A DNA stretch of 64,000 nucleotides. Source: JAHJDS01 sp964569795. GTDB lineage: Bacteria; Desulfobacterota; Desulfarculia; Desulfarculales; JAHJDS01. The stretch lies in contig CAZMVB010000012.1 of NCBI GenBank assembly GCA_964569795.1, positions 1 through 64,000 of the forward strand. Direction: 5' to 3'. Positions 8,665-18,375 of the stretch are shown in pieces. The position numbers were made by a program, and so were the translations under genes. Numbering within the stretch: the first letter of the stretch is position 1; each line of letters opens with the position of its first letter. The notes under the pieces are model-generated. The model searched no databases and had not been told where the DNA came from. It was given only the letters and a program-made list of their open reading frames with translations.

Positions 8665-9816
8665 TTAACCTTCTCCCGCCGACGCCCCGGTGCCCGGTTT
8701 CTTTTTTGGGGACTCGGCAGGCGCTTTCTTCTTTTTCAGGGGGACCCCGGGACCCCGGCCCCACCAGGAACGGGTGACCACCGGGTCGGAGCCGGGCACG
8801 ATCACCCGGGCGGTCAGGATCGGCAACTGGTCCCAGTAATAGGAATACAGCTTGATGACCCCGGCCCGATCCGGGGACATTTCATTCCGCCGGGCCAGGT
8901 TGGCGGCGGTGATGAAGAAACCCAGCGAGATCGGCCGGGCGGCGGTGAACGGCCGGTCCGGGTCATAGACGCGGATCGCCACCCGGGCCCCGTAAACGCC
9001 GATGTGCGGGCTCTTGAGCAGCCCGGCCAGGCGGGTGATCAGGGGATCGGCCGCCTGGAACAGCAGGTTCCCCAGAAACTCGCCGTCCAGTCCGAAATTG
9101 GACCTCATCCGGCCGGTGGATACCCCGGGCGCGAACAGTCGAACCCGCATCGACCGGACGCCGTCCAGCCGGCGCATCCGGATGACCAGGACGCCCCGGT
9201 CCCCGCGGCTGATCAATCGAAAGGCGGGCACGTCGAAATAGAGGCCATAGGTCGCCAGACGCGGGGCGTAGGCCTTGAGGAACCGGATCAGTCGCCGGGA
9301 GACGATCTTGCCCCGGGTCAGCGGCCCCAGGTAATCGGCCGCCCGAAAGATCTTGACGATCACGTTCCGGGTCTTGTTGACCGGCAGGCGGTTCATGATC
9401 TTGAGCTGGGGCGTGGCAAAGTAGTTGTACACGTCCCGGAGGGTGGCCGTTCCCCCGGTCGGCAGAAAGCCCGTGGCCTTGACCCGGTACGAGAACTGGG
9501 AGAGATAAAACTTTTGGACGTCGGCCGTCCTCAGCCCGACGAACCGGTCCGAGATCCGCGGCCGCCACGAGATATCGACCATCCCCTGGGAGTCGGTCCG
9601 CGAGTCGAACGGAGCCTCGGCCCGGCCCCAGATGGGGGTGACGGTCACCGTGGCCCCGGGGACGGGCAGGCCGTTGGCATCCACCACCTGGATCAAAAAC
9701 CGGTCGGTGATCTCCGGCGGTCGGGGCGGTTTGGCGGCGGCGGCCGGACAGACGACCGCCAGGACCAGGCCCAGGCCGAGCACTAGGGAGACGGTTTTTC
9801 GAATCGCCGGGGACAC
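8665..9816 (-). CDS. exported protein with an N-terminal Ig-like regulatory domain
   Basis: The 383-residue product has a signal peptide (hydrophobic core about 9-22, likely cut after AAA near 28). Residues about 38-140 look like a carboxypeptidase-regulatory or Big-type beta domain: VVDANGLPVPGATVTVTP is the typical opening strand and turn. The rest is of mixed beta/alpha type without catalytic motifs. The tail is very basic and Pro/Lys-rich (KKKKAPAESPKKKPG). The start is GTG, with AGGA about 11 bases upstream. It is probably periplasmic or attached to the envelope. The family is not recognised. Confidence 0.7.
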   Translation of the reverse strand: MSPAIRKTVSLVLGLGLVLAVVCPAAAAKPPRPPEITDRFLIQVVDANGLPVPGATVTVTPIWGRAEAPFDSRTDSQGMVDISWRPRISDRFVGLRTADVQKFYLSQFSYRVKATGFLPTGGTATLRDVYNYFATPQLKIMNRLPVNKTRNVIVKIFRAADYLGPLTRGKIVSRRLIRFLKAYAPRLATYGLYFDVPAFRLISRGDRGVLVIRMRRLDGVRSMRVRLFAPGVSTGRMRSNFGLDGEFLGNLLFQAADPLITRLAGLLKSPHIGVYGARVAIRVYDPDRPFTAARPISLGFFITAANLARRNEMSPDRAGVIKLYSYYWDQLPILTARVIVPGSDPVVTRSWWGRGPGVPLKKKKAPAESPKKKPGTGASAGEG

Positions 9817-9917
9817 TTGATGCGTTCCTGTCCGGGTTGACGACAGCTTCCTTTATGTCACGGCCGGCGGCGGGGCGTCAAGGGTTTTGCCTCCGCCCGC
9901 GGGCGGGATCGCCGGCC

Positions 9918-9946
9918 TTGCCAAACCCGGTGGGGTGGATTACAGT
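9918..9946 (+). promoter_or_regulatory. sigma-70-type promoter abutting the chelatase start codon
   Basis: TTGCCA at 9918-9923, a 17-base spacer and TACAGT at 9941-9946. The ATG is at 9959 and no ribosome binding site precedes it, so transcription from this element would give a nearly leaderless mRNA. Confidence 0.5.
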
Positions 9947-9958
9947 TAACCGCTGATC

Positions 9959-11944
9959 ATGTGGACCTATCCCCTGGCGGCCCTGGTGGGCCAAGAGCGA
10001 GTCAAGACGGCCCTGCTGCTGGCGGCGGTGGCCCCGTCCGGCGGCGGCGTGCTCCTGCGCGGCGAGCCGGGCACGGCCAAGTCCACGGCCGCCCGGTCCC
10101 TGGCCGGGCTGCTTCCCGGGATCGAGGCCGTGGCCGACTGTCCCTTGAACTGCCCTCCCGGCGATTCACGACGGATGTGCCCGACCTGCCTGGGGCGCGC
10201 GGTTGCCGGAGAAAAACTACCGGTCGTCCGCCGGCCGCGGCCCCTGGTGACCCTGCCCCTGGGGGCGACCGAGGACATGATCACCGGCACCCTGGACTTC
10301 CAGGCCGCGGCCCGCTCGGGCCGACGGCGGCTGACCATCGGCGTCCTGGGCCGGGCCAACCGGGGGGTGCTGTACGTTGACGAGATCAACCTGCTCGACG
10401 CCTCCCTGGCGGCGCTCATCCTGGACGCGGCCGAGACCGGTCTGGTCCGGGTCGAGCGGGAGGGCGTCTCGGCGGTCCATCCGGCCCGGTTCTGTCTGAT
10501 CGGGTCCATGAACCCCGAGGAGGGGGAACTGACCCCCCAGCTCCTGGACCGCTTCGGCCTGGTGGTCGATCTGAAGGCCCCCCGGGACCGGGCCTTGCGC
10601 CAAGAGGTGATCAGGCGGCGCCTGGCCTTTGAGGCCGATCCGGCCGGATTTTGCCGGGAGTGGGCCCCGGCCCAGGCCGATCTGGCCGCCCGGGTCAGGG
10701 CGGCCCGGGCCACGTGGCCCCAGGTGACCCTGTCGCCCGCCGTGGCCGAGCATATCGCCCGGCTGTGCGCCCGGGCCGGGGCGATCGGCCTGCGGGCCGA
10801 TCTGACCCTGTCCCGGATGTCCCGGGCCGCGGCGGCCTGGGAGGGCCGGGACGAGGTCACCCTGGCCGACGTGGACCTGGTGGCCGGGCCGGCCCTGGTC
10901 CATCGCCGCCGGCCCCGGACGACGCGGCCGCCGCGGGTCACGGTCCGGTCAAAGGCCCCGCACCAACCGGCCGCGGGCGGGGGCGGCTCATGCGGGCCCG
11001 CCGAACTCGACCAGGACCCCTCGGGCCGGGCCGACCCCGGCCGCCTTCCGGGGGATTCGGTCGTCGAACGCCGCTACCTGCCGGGGGCGTCCTTCGAGCT
11101 GCGGCTGGCCGGGCCGATGGACGAGCGGGGCGCCAGGTCGCGCCCGGGGCGGCGCAAAAGCCGCGAGTCGCCCCGCAACCGGGGCCGCTACGTGCGCAGC
11201 TCGGCGACGCGCCTGGGGCGTTCGGTGGCCCTGGACGCGACCCTCCTCGCCGCGGCCCCCCATCAGATCGAGAGGCAAAAGCTTTTTTTAAACCCTGGAA
11301 AACCCGGACTGATCCTGCGTCCCTGGGACATCCGGGAAAAAATCAAGCGGGAGCGGGTCGGTCGCCTGGTCATCTTCGTGGTTGACGCCAGCGGGTCCAT
11401 GGGCGCCCTGGCCCGGATGAGCGAGGCCAAGGCGGCCGTGCTGGCCCTGCTGGGCGACGCCTACAAGAACCGCGACCGGGTGGGGCTGGTCTCCTTCCGG
11501 GGCCGCCGGGCCGAGGTCAATCTGGCCCCCACCGCCTCGGTCGAGACCGCCGGCCGCCGGCTGTTCGATCTGCCCACCGGCGGCCGGACCCCCCTGGCCG
11601 CCGGGCTGCTGTGCGCCCTGGCCCAGGCCCGCAGGGAGACGGCCCGCGACCCCCGGGTGACCCCGCTGCTCATCCTGCTGACCGACGGCAAGCCCAACGT
11701 GCCCCTTTCTGAAAACGATCCCTGGGCCGAGGCCCTGGACACGGCCCGCCGGATCTCGAACACGCCGGGCCTCAGATGGGCCGTGGTGGATACCGATCAG
11801 GCCTCGTACCTGGACTTCGGTCTGGCCTATCGCCTGGCCGAGGCCCTGGGCGCGGCCTACGTCAAGCTGGATCACCTTCGCCACGACTCGTTGTTGGACG
11901 TCGTCAACTTTCTGAGCGCCGGCCAAGCGGGCCGGGCTTCATAG
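9959..11944 (+). CDS. magnesium-chelatase-type AAA+ ATPase with VWA domain (ChlI-ChlD fusion)
   Basis: The 661-residue protein joins a BchI/ChlI-like AAA+ module to a von Willebrand A domain, as in BchD. Walker A is GEPGTAKST (about 35-43) and Walker B is VLYVDEINLL (about 138-147); SMNPEEGELTPQLLDRFGL is the sensor region. A Cys cluster CPLNCPPGDSRRMCPTC (about 61-77) lies in the AAA+ N domain. The C-terminal VWA MIDAS begins DASGSMG (about 478) and has TDGKPN near 580. A basic Pro/Gly linker separates the two. Such motors drive metal insertion by Mg- or cobaltochelatase, but related pairs act elsewhere. A second AAA+ paralogue follows by 10 bases; no CobN/BchH large subunit is in the window. 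Confidence 0.85.
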   Translation: MWTYPLAALVGQERVKTALLLAAVAPSGGGVLLRGEPGTAKSTAARSLAGLLPGIEAVADCPLNCPPGDSRRMCPTCLGRAVAGEKLPVVRRPRPLVTLPLGATEDMITGTLDFQAAARSGRRRLTIGVLGRANRGVLYVDEINLLDASLAALILDAAETGLVRVEREGVSAVHPARFCLIGSMNPEEGELTPQLLDRFGLVVDLKAPRDRALRQEVIRRRLAFEADPAGFCREWAPAQADLAARVRAARATWPQVTLSPAVAEHIARLCARAGAIGLRADLTLSRMSRAAAAWEGRDEVTLADVDLVAGPALVHRRRPRTTRPPRVTVRSKAPHQPAAGGGGSCGPAELDQDPSGRADPGRLPGDSVVERRYLPGASFELRLAGPMDERGARSRPGRRKSRESPRNRGRYVRSSATRLGRSVALDATLLAAAPHQIERQKLFLNPGKPGLILRPWDIREKIKRERVGRLVIFVVDASGSMGALARMSEAKAAVLALLGDAYKNRDRVGLVSFRGRRAEVNLAPTASVETAGRRLFDLPTGGRTPLAAGLLCALAQARRETARDPRVTPLLILLTDGKPNVPLSENDPWAEALDTARRISNTPGLRWAVVDTDQASYLDFGLAYRLAEALGAAYVKLDHLRHDSLLDVVNFLSAGQAGRAS

Positions 11945-11954
11945 GATTATTATC

Positions 11955-12965
11955 GTGCCTCCCTTGAATTATCCCTTTGTCGCCCTGGTCGGTCAGGAGG
12001 ACATGTGCCTGGCCCTGATCCTGAACGTGATCAACCCCGGTCTGTCCGGGGTGTTGATCCGGGGCGAGAAGGGTACGGCCAAGTCCACGGCCGTCCGGGC
12101 CCTGGCCGAAATCCTTCCCCAGATCCAGGTCGTGGCCGGCTGTCCCTTCCAGTGCGATCCGGGGGGCGACGATTTTTGTCCGGACTGCGCGGCCCGGCGG
12201 GAGGCCGGCGAGGACCTGACGGCCGAGGCGCGCCGGGTCCGGGTGGTCGAACTGCCGGTGGGGGCGACCGAGGACCGGGTCCTGGGCACCCTGGACCTGG
12301 AGGGGGCCCTGACCCGCGGCACGAAAAAATTCGAGCCCGGGCTCCTGGCCGCGGCCCACCGGGGGATCCTGTACGTGGACGAGGTCAATCTGCTCGAGGA
12401 CCATCTGGTGGACGTGCTCCTGGACGCGGCGGCCATGGGGGTCAACACCGTCGAGCGGGAGGGGGTGTCGTTCGTCCATCCGGCCCGATTCACCCTGGTG
12501 GGGACCATGAACCCCGAGGAGGGCGAGCTGCGGCCCCAGCTCCTGGACCGCTTCGGCCTGTGCGCCCAGGTCAAGGGCCTCGAAAATCCGGACCGCCGCG
12601 CCGAGGTCATCCGCCGCCGCCTGGACTTCGAGGCCGACCCCGAGGCCTTTGCCGGAAAATGGCGGCCCGAGAGCAAGGCCCTGGCCGCCAGGATCGAGGC
12701 CGCCCGGGCGAATCTGGGCCGGGTCAAATTGAGCGAGGCGGCCCTGGACCGGGCGGTGGACCTGGCCCTGCGGGTCGGGGTGGACGGTCACCGGGGGGAC
12801 TTGACCCTGGTCAAGGCGGCCCTGACCCTGGCCGCCTTCGAGGGCCGGGAGGCGGTCGAGGAAGGCGATCTGATGCGGGCCGCCCGGCTGGCCCTGCCCC
12901 ATCGGGTCCGGCGCCGGCCCTTCCAGGACGTGGACTTCGCCCTGACCGCCCTGGAGGATGATTAA
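11955..12965 (+). CDS. magnesium-chelatase-type AAA+ ATPase subunit I
   Basis: The 336-residue protein is a stand-alone BchI/ChlI-like AAA+ ATPase. Walker A is GEKGTAKST (about 37-45), Walker B ILYVDEVNLLEDH (about 136-148), and TMNPEEGELRPQLLDRFGL is conserved with the upstream gene. It has its own Cys cluster, CPFQCDPGGDDFCPDC (about 66-81). The two proteins are clear paralogues over the AAA+ part and would form the two ATPase rings of a chelatase-like machine. The start is GTG, 10 bases after the upstream stop, so the genes form an operon. What metal or substrate they serve is open. Confidence 0.85.
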   Translation: MPPLNYPFVALVGQEDMCLALILNVINPGLSGVLIRGEKGTAKSTAVRALAEILPQIQVVAGCPFQCDPGGDDFCPDCAARREAGEDLTAEARRVRVVELPVGATEDRVLGTLDLEGALTRGTKKFEPGLLAAAHRGILYVDEVNLLEDHLVDVLLDAAAMGVNTVEREGVSFVHPARFTLVGTMNPEEGELRPQLLDRFGLCAQVKGLENPDRRAEVIRRRLDFEADPEAFAGKWRPESKALAARIEAARANLGRVKLSEAALDRAVDLALRVGVDGHRGDLTLVKAALTLAAFEGREAVEEGDLMRAARLALPHRVRRRPFQDVDFALTALEDD

Positions 12966-12996
12966 CCGGGTCGGATTTTTCAGGTCGTCGTCCGGG

Positions 12997-14961
12997 CTAA
13001 TTGGACGGCATGAGCGGCGCGTCCTCGGCGATGCACCACCACCGGGATGGGAACCCGGGGATCATCTGACCCCGGCCGTACTTGCGGCGCCACCAGCGGC
13101 TGGTGATGTGGAAGCACAGGTTGGGCTGGTGGCCCGGGCCGACGTATTCCAGGCAGACCCAGCTCCGCTTCACCCGGTGATGGGGCTCGTAAATCGCCCG
13201 GGTGTTATACAGGATCTTCCAGGCCGGATTCCACTTTTGGGGCGAGATCCCGGGCGGCGGCTGGGTCAGGGGATTTTCCGATAAAAAGGCCCCCCGGGCC
13301 AGGCTGACCGGGGCCGGATAGGCCCCGTGCCTTTTATCGTAATCCCGGAGGACCTTGGCCAGAACCGGGGCCCGGCGCGCAAACTCGGCGTAGCCCTTGT
13401 TCAGGCCGTAAATCTGACCGCCGGCCCGCAAGGCGATCAGCAGCAGCAGGACGGCGGTGATCACGGCCCAGGCCCTGCGGCCGGGCAGCCCCTGGCCCCA
13501 GACGTATCGCCCCACGGGCAGGCCTTGCCGCCGGGCCGCACCCAGGACCAGCATCAGCACCAGACCCAGCAGGAACCAAGTCAGGGGCCCCCATGACAAA
13601 ATTTTCTGGACCGCCCAGGTGTGCTCGACCCGGAACCAGTAGAGCGGGCCCCACAGATGCACCTGGCGCAGGACCAGGGACGGGACCAGGCTCTTGAGGA
13701 CGTCCTTGGCCGTGAGCAGGCCGATGAGCATCACCGCCGTGAACACGGCCACGTACCACCGGCGACGCCACCCGGCCGCGGTGCGAAACTCCCGAAGCCC
13801 CAGGACCGCCAGGGCGCAGGGCAGGAGCACGACCACGAAGTGGGACTTGCTGCTCATGGGCGAGAACAGCAGCATCAGGCACAGCGCCAGGGCGGTCGGC
13901 GTCATCAGGTCCGGCCCGTCGGCCATGGCCCGCGAGGCGAACATCACCAGAAGCATCATCGCCAGGGCGAGGCACCCCCAGACCAGCCAGGTCGGCCAGT
14001 TGAGCAGGTGGATGATCGAGTCCGAGCCGACCCACAACACCCGCCGCAGCAGGACCCCCAGGGACTGGTTGAGGGGGTTGGCCTCGAAGGCGACCAGATC
14101 GATGACGTGGTCGCTGACGTAGGGGGCCATGACCGGATGATAGGCCACCATCTTGGCCACGAAGTCCAGGACGTAGGAGCCGCCGTGGGGCAGGGCGGCC
14201 ACCGGCGCCAGGGCGGCCGGCGCGCCCCACCAGGCCGGGATCGAATCGGCCACCAGCCGGATCATCAGGGGATGGGGCAGGGTCTCCCAGCGGGGGGTCA
14301 CCAAAAACTCGGGCGCTATGAAAAAGGCGGCGGCGAAGACGATCATCAGGGCCGCCTCCTTCCACCGCCGTCGGAGCAGGAAGACGATCAGCAGAAAGGC
14401 CGGGGTGATCTTGATCGCCGCGGCCAGGCCCCAGCACAGGCACCCCCAGACGGGCCGGTCCCGTTCCAGGAGCCACAGCCCGCCCAGGATGGCCGTCGAG
14501 GCCCAGTAGTCGTACGAGCCGTTGTCCAGGGGCGAGATCAGATGCCGCAGGGCCAGGGCCAGGCAGAGGACGGCCAGCCCGATTCGCACCCCGGTCGAGG
14601 CCGTCTCCCAGCGGTCCCGGGTCAGCCGGACCACCAGGAACAGGTTGACCACCAGCAAGACGCCGTTGAGGCCGTTCCAGGCGATCCGGCCCAGCCACTC
14701 GGGCAGCCAGACCAGCCAGACGGTCAGCAAGGTGAAGATGGGGGGATAGTTGTAGGACCCGGGCGGCTCCTTTAACATCAGCCAGTGGCCGGACAACAGC
14801 CGCCCGGCGGCCTTGGCGTACACCTCGTAGCCGTTGCCGTCCCGGAAACCGAACACGGCCGCGGCCAGTCCGGCCATGACCAGGGCGGCCAGGCCCCAGC
14901 CCAGCCAGGTCCGCCAGGTGGCGGGGGCGGGAATCGACCGCTGCCCAATGGAGGCGCCCAT
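12997..14961 (-). CDS. polytopic membrane glycosyltransferase (GT87/DUF2029-like)
   Basis: The 654-residue protein has about 12 or more hydrophobic segments. The first ends at FGFRDGNGYEVYAKAAGRLLSGH, which is the typical loop of lipid-linked-sugar mannosyltransferases of the DUF2029/GT87 type: an acidic residue after the first helix followed by YNYPPIFTLL. Aromatic-rich loops lie between the membrane helices. A soluble C-terminal domain of about 110 residues (from about 535) contains three or four Cys and many Trp. It would transfer a sugar from a polyprenyl phosphate donor on the periplasmic face. The C-terminal domain is not recognised. The ATG start looks normal. Confidence 0.75.
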   Translation of the reverse strand: MGASIGQRSIPAPATWRTWLGWGLAALVMAGLAAAVFGFRDGNGYEVYAKAAGRLLSGHWLMLKEPPGSYNYPPIFTLLTVWLVWLPEWLGRIAWNGLNGVLLVVNLFLVVRLTRDRWETASTGVRIGLAVLCLALALRHLISPLDNGSYDYWASTAILGGLWLLERDRPVWGCLCWGLAAAIKITPAFLLIVFLLRRRWKEAALMIVFAAAFFIAPEFLVTPRWETLPHPLMIRLVADSIPAWWGAPAALAPVAALPHGGSYVLDFVAKMVAYHPVMAPYVSDHVIDLVAFEANPLNQSLGVLLRRVLWVGSDSIIHLLNWPTWLVWGCLALAMMLLVMFASRAMADGPDLMTPTALALCLMLLFSPMSSKSHFVVVLLPCALAVLGLREFRTAAGWRRRWYVAVFTAVMLIGLLTAKDVLKSLVPSLVLRQVHLWGPLYWFRVEHTWAVQKILSWGPLTWFLLGLVLMLVLGAARRQGLPVGRYVWGQGLPGRRAWAVITAVLLLLIALRAGGQIYGLNKGYAEFARRAPVLAKVLRDYDKRHGAYPAPVSLARGAFLSENPLTQPPPGISPQKWNPAWKILYNTRAIYEPHHRVKRSWVCLEYVGPGHQPNLCFHITSRWWRRKYGRGQMIPGFPSRWWCIAEDAPLMPSN

Positions 14962-14990
14962 CTGTCCTCACCCGTGCTTGGTCTTCGGCG

Positions 14991-16199
14991 CTAGCCTCTT
15001 TGGCCGCGAATCATGAACGCCAGAAACGCGGCCCCCATGGCCAGGACCGCCGCGGCGGCGAAAAACGGTCCGGACGGGGGAAACCAGTCCCACAGCTTGC
15101 CCATGGCCACCGGCCCCAGGCCGATGCCGGCGGCCAGGGAGACGTTGAGCAGGGCCATGCACTTGCCCATGCCCACCTCCAAGGCCTTGCCCCGCTCGAT
15201 GACCAGGGCCGTCATGGCCGGCAGGCCCAGGCCGCCGCCCACGCCCCAAATCAGGCAGGCGACAAACAGCATCAAGAAATTATGGGCCACGGCCACCAGC
15301 AGGAGCGAACAGGCGCAGAACCCGGCGGAGATCAGGGCCAGACCCGGACGGCTCCACTTGTCGGCCAGCTTGCCGAAGGGGTGCTGAAAAAGGGCCACCG
15401 ACAGGATCATCGCCGCCAGGCAGACCCCCATGGCCGTGGGCGTGATCCCGTAGTATTCGGCCAGGACCGGCAGGAAGGCCAGGATGCTGCCCACTCCCGC
15501 CGAGATGGTGAACCGCAGTCCCAAAACGCCCATGAAAACCCGGTCCCGGAGCAGGCGTCTCATCCCGGTCAGGGGTCGCCCGCGGTGGCCGTGGACCGGC
15601 ACGTTGGGCAGGCCGATCGTGACCAGCAGGAGCGCCCCCAGGCTGACGGCGCCCATGATCACGAAGTTGGCGTCCAGGGCCCTCTGGTTCCGGCCCAGCA
15701 GGTCGTAGATGGCCCCGCCCAACAGCGGCCCCAGCCCCAGGCCGATGAACACCGGGGCGTTGAAGGCGCCCACCACCCGGCCGGCCTTTTCGACCGGGGT
15801 GAAATCGGCGATGATCGCCAGGGCGATGGGCAGGATCAAGGCCGAGGCCAGGCCGTGGATGACCCGGACGCCCACCAGGAGCATGGGCGTCAGGGCGAAG
15901 ATGTAGGCCACCGAACACAGGGTGTAGGCGCTCAGTCCGATGACCAGGAAGATCTTGCGGCCGTAACGGTCGGACATGGACCCGGCCACGGGCAGGGCCA
16001 GCGAGCGGGCCAGGGAGAACCCGGAAAAAATCAGGCCCAGCAGGAGCCCGCCCGCCCCGAGGTGCTGGGCGAAGATCGGCAACAGGGGCACGACCACGCC
16101 GACCCCCAGCAGGGACACGGCCACGGCCGTGGCCAGGATGAGGAACAACCGCCGGATGTCAACGGTCGAATCGGTGGTGGGAGAGTCAGGTTCGGTCAA
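14991..16199 (-). CDS. major facilitator superfamily transporter
   Basis: The 402-residue protein has the MFS layout of 12 membrane helices in two halves. The loop 2-3 signature is present as GSMSDRYGRKIFLVIGL (about 68-84), with a second-half counterpart GKLADKWSRPGLALI (about 272-286). A short Asp/Ser/Thr-rich N-terminal tail precedes helix 1. The sequence resembles drug-efflux MFS proteins; the substrate cannot be read. The start is TTG, 4 bases after the ktrA stop, so it probably forms an operon with the potassium genes upstream. Confidence 0.85.
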   Translation of the reverse strand: MTEPDSPTTDSTVDIRRLFLILATAVAVSLLGVGVVVPLLPIFAQHLGAGGLLLGLIFSGFSLARSLALPVAGSMSDRYGRKIFLVIGLSAYTLCSVAYIFALTPMLLVGVRVIHGLASALILPIALAIIADFTPVEKAGRVVGAFNAPVFIGLGLGPLLGGAIYDLLGRNQRALDANFVIMGAVSLGALLLVTIGLPNVPVHGHRGRPLTGMRRLLRDRVFMGVLGLRFTISAGVGSILAFLPVLAEYYGITPTAMGVCLAAMILSVALFQHPFGKLADKWSRPGLALISAGFCACSLLLVAVAHNFLMLFVACLIWGVGGGLGLPAMTALVIERGKALEVGMGKCMALLNVSLAAGIGLGPVAMGKLWDWFPPSGPFFAAAAVLAMGAAFLAFMIRGQRG

Positions 16200-16203
16200 G
16201 ATC

Positions 16204-16857
16204 TCACTTGGCTTCTTTCAGCTTCCGGATGTCATCGTTGCGGCCGATAATGACCAAAACGTCCGTCAACTTTATCTCTTCATGGGGGCTGATGACAAGG
16301 TTTACCTGATCGGTCTCCGGCTGCTTCAGGGCGATGACCTGGACGCCGTACTTCTGGCGGAGGTCCAGATCGGCCAGGGTCCGGCCGGCGAAGGACTCGG
16401 GGACCTTCAGCTCGACGATGGCGAAGTCATCGGTCAGGGGCAGCCAGTCCACCACGTTCTGGGCCATGACCGTATCGGCCACCTTGAGGGCCATGTCCCG
16501 CTCGGGAAAGATGACGTCCGTGGCCCCGACCTTGTCCAGGACGGCCTTGTGGTCGTCGCTGATGGCCTTGACGACGATCCGCTCGACGCCGATCTCCTTG
16601 AGGAACAGGGTCACCAGGATCGATCCGGCCATGTTGTCGCCCAGGCTGACCACGGCCGCGTCCACCAGGCCGAGCCCCAGGTCGTGGAGGGCCTGCCTGT
16701 CCGAGGCGTCGGCCACCACCGCCTGCGAGACCCGGTTCTTGATCTGGTTGACCAGGTGGTCCTGGCGGTCGATGGCCATGACGTCGTGCCCGGCCCGGTA
16801 AAGGGCCAGGGCCACGTGCCGGCCGAAGATACCCAGTCCGATAACGGCGACCTGCAT
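16204..16857 (-). CDS. ktrA: potassium uptake regulatory RCK protein (KtrA/TrkA)
   Basis: The 217-residue protein is a one-copy RCK protein: a TrkA_N Rossmann domain (GLGIFG at about 7-12, acidic VMAIDRQ at the end of strand 2) followed by a TrkA_C domain (about 135-210, ending DVLVIIGRNDDI). It binds nucleotide and gates the KtrB/TrkH pore from the cytoplasmic side. At this size it matches KtrA rather than the double-length E. coli TrkA. It lies 100 bases downstream of the pore gene on the same strand. Confidence 0.92.
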   Translation of the reverse strand: MQVAVIGLGIFGRHVALALYRAGHDVMAIDRQDHLVNQIKNRVSQAVVADASDRQALHDLGLGLVDAAVVSLGDNMAGSILVTLFLKEIGVERIVVKAISDDHKAVLDKVGATDVIFPERDMALKVADTVMAQNVVDWLPLTDDFAIVELKVPESFAGRTLADLDLRQKYGVQVIALKQPETDQVNLVISPHEEIKLTDVLVIIGRNDDIRKLKEAK

Positions 16858-16957
16858 GGTTGTTCCCCGGGTCTAGAATTTTCGATAACGGGCCGGCGGC
16901 GGTTCGGGTCGGCCGCGTCCGGCCCGGCAATCTTTCCTGGCGGGCGCTGGGGTCGAG

Positions 16958-18301
16958 TCAGCCAATCATAACCTCTTCTTCGGCGTAGTGGAACGTCTTT
17001 CGGGACACCCGCCGGGACAGGGCGTAGATGATCGTCACCGGCCCGACCCGGCCGACGAACATCAGGGCGATGACGATCGCCTTGCCGGCGCCGTTGAGAC
17101 TCTTGGTCGCGCCCAGGGACAGCCCCACGGTGCCCGTGGCCGAAACGGCCTCGAACAAATAGTCCATGAAGCCGGCCCGTCCCGGGTGCTGGACGATCAT
17201 CAGCAGAAAGACGCCGACCGTGACCACCAGGAGGTAAACCACGGTGACGGTGATGGCGTGGTTGACCGTGGGGGGCGGCAGGGTCCGCCGGCCGAAATGG
17301 ATGCGGTCGTGGCCCCGCAGCCGCCCGGTGACCTGGGCCCACAGGACGGCCAGGGTGGTCGTCTTGAACCCGCCGCCGGTCGAGCCGGGCGAGGCGCCGA
17401 CGAGCATCAGCCCGATGGTCACCATCAGCGTCGGTCCGGTCAGCGAGGCGTAGGTCACCGTGTTGAACCCGGCCGTGCGCGGCGTGACCGACTGGAACAG
17501 GGCCGCCAGGATCTTTTCGTCCCAGGGCAGGTGAACCAGGGCGTTGTGCGCCTCCAGGAGCAAAAACAGGACAAAGCCGGACCCCCAGAGCACCAGCGAG
17601 ACGCTCAGGGTCATCGAGGTGTGCAGGGACAGCGGCTCGCGGACGTTGCGCCCGAACATCCGGCGGCCGAGCTCGATCAGCACCAGAAATCCCAGGCCCC
17701 CGGAGGCGATCAGGCCGACCACGGTCAGGATCACCACCGGCTGGCCCCGGAAATCGACCAGCGAGTTGGCGAACAGCGAGAACCCGGCGTTGCAAAAGGC
17801 GCTCACCGCGTGGAACGCGGCCGCCCAGGCCGCGGCCCCGGTGCTGGCGAACCGCTCCAGGGGCAAAAAGGAGAAGAACAGGATCAGCGCCCCGGCCAGC
17901 TCGACGGCAAAGGTCAGGACGATCACCGCCCGGGCCAGATCGAGCAGGTTCCGGGTCGGCGAGTGGGTCAACTGCTGCTGGATGGTCAGGCGCGAGGTGA
18001 ACGAGGGCATCAGGCCCACCGCGGCCAGCAGGCCCACGCTGAAGGTCATGATCCCCAGGCCGCCGAACTGGATCAGGCCCAGGAGCACCGCCTGACCGAA
18101 ACCGGACAGGGTCGTTCCCGGATCGATCACGGTCAGGCCGGTGACGCACACGGCGCTGGTGGCCGTGAACAGGGAGTCGATCAGGGACAGGGCCCGGCCC
18201 GAGGCCGCCGCCGGCAGCCACAACAGACCCGTGCCCACCAGGATCATCCCGGCAAAGCCGGCCACGAACAGTCGCGGCGGGGTCATCAGCGTGCGGATCA
18301 C
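16958..18301 (-). CDS. ktrB: potassium transporter pore subunit (KtrB/TrkH)
   Basis: The 447-residue protein is a KtrB/TrkH-type pore with four membrane-pore-membrane units. The selectivity loops are visible as SAVCVTGLTVID, AFCNAGFSLF, TPRTAGFNTVTYAS and SATGTVGLSLG, each with the central Gly. It mediates K+ uptake, probably Na+-coupled when assembled with KtrA. The start is GTG with GGAGG 7 bases upstream; an in-frame ATG five codons later is possible. It is the first gene of the likely ktrB-ktrA-MFS operon. Confidence 0.92.
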   Translation of the reverse strand: MIRTLMTPPRLFVAGFAGMILVGTGLLWLPAAASGRALSLIDSLFTATSAVCVTGLTVIDPGTTLSGFGQAVLLGLIQFGGLGIMTFSVGLLAAVGLMPSFTSRLTIQQQLTHSPTRNLLDLARAVIVLTFAVELAGALILFFSFLPLERFASTGAAAWAAAFHAVSAFCNAGFSLFANSLVDFRGQPVVILTVVGLIASGGLGFLVLIELGRRMFGRNVREPLSLHTSMTLSVSLVLWGSGFVLFLLLEAHNALVHLPWDEKILAALFQSVTPRTAGFNTVTYASLTGPTLMVTIGLMLVGASPGSTGGGFKTTTLAVLWAQVTGRLRGHDRIHFGRRTLPPPTVNHAITVTVVYLLVVTVGVFLLMIVQHPGRAGFMDYLFEAVSATGTVGLSLGATKSLNGAGKAIVIALMFVGRVGPVTIIYALSRRVSRKTFHYAEEEVMIG

Positions 18302-18375
18302 GGGGGGCCTCCGGGGCGGTCGTCCTGTGGCGGCGAGCTGATAGTCGGCCGGGTCGGGGTTTTTTGAAAGAGAAA

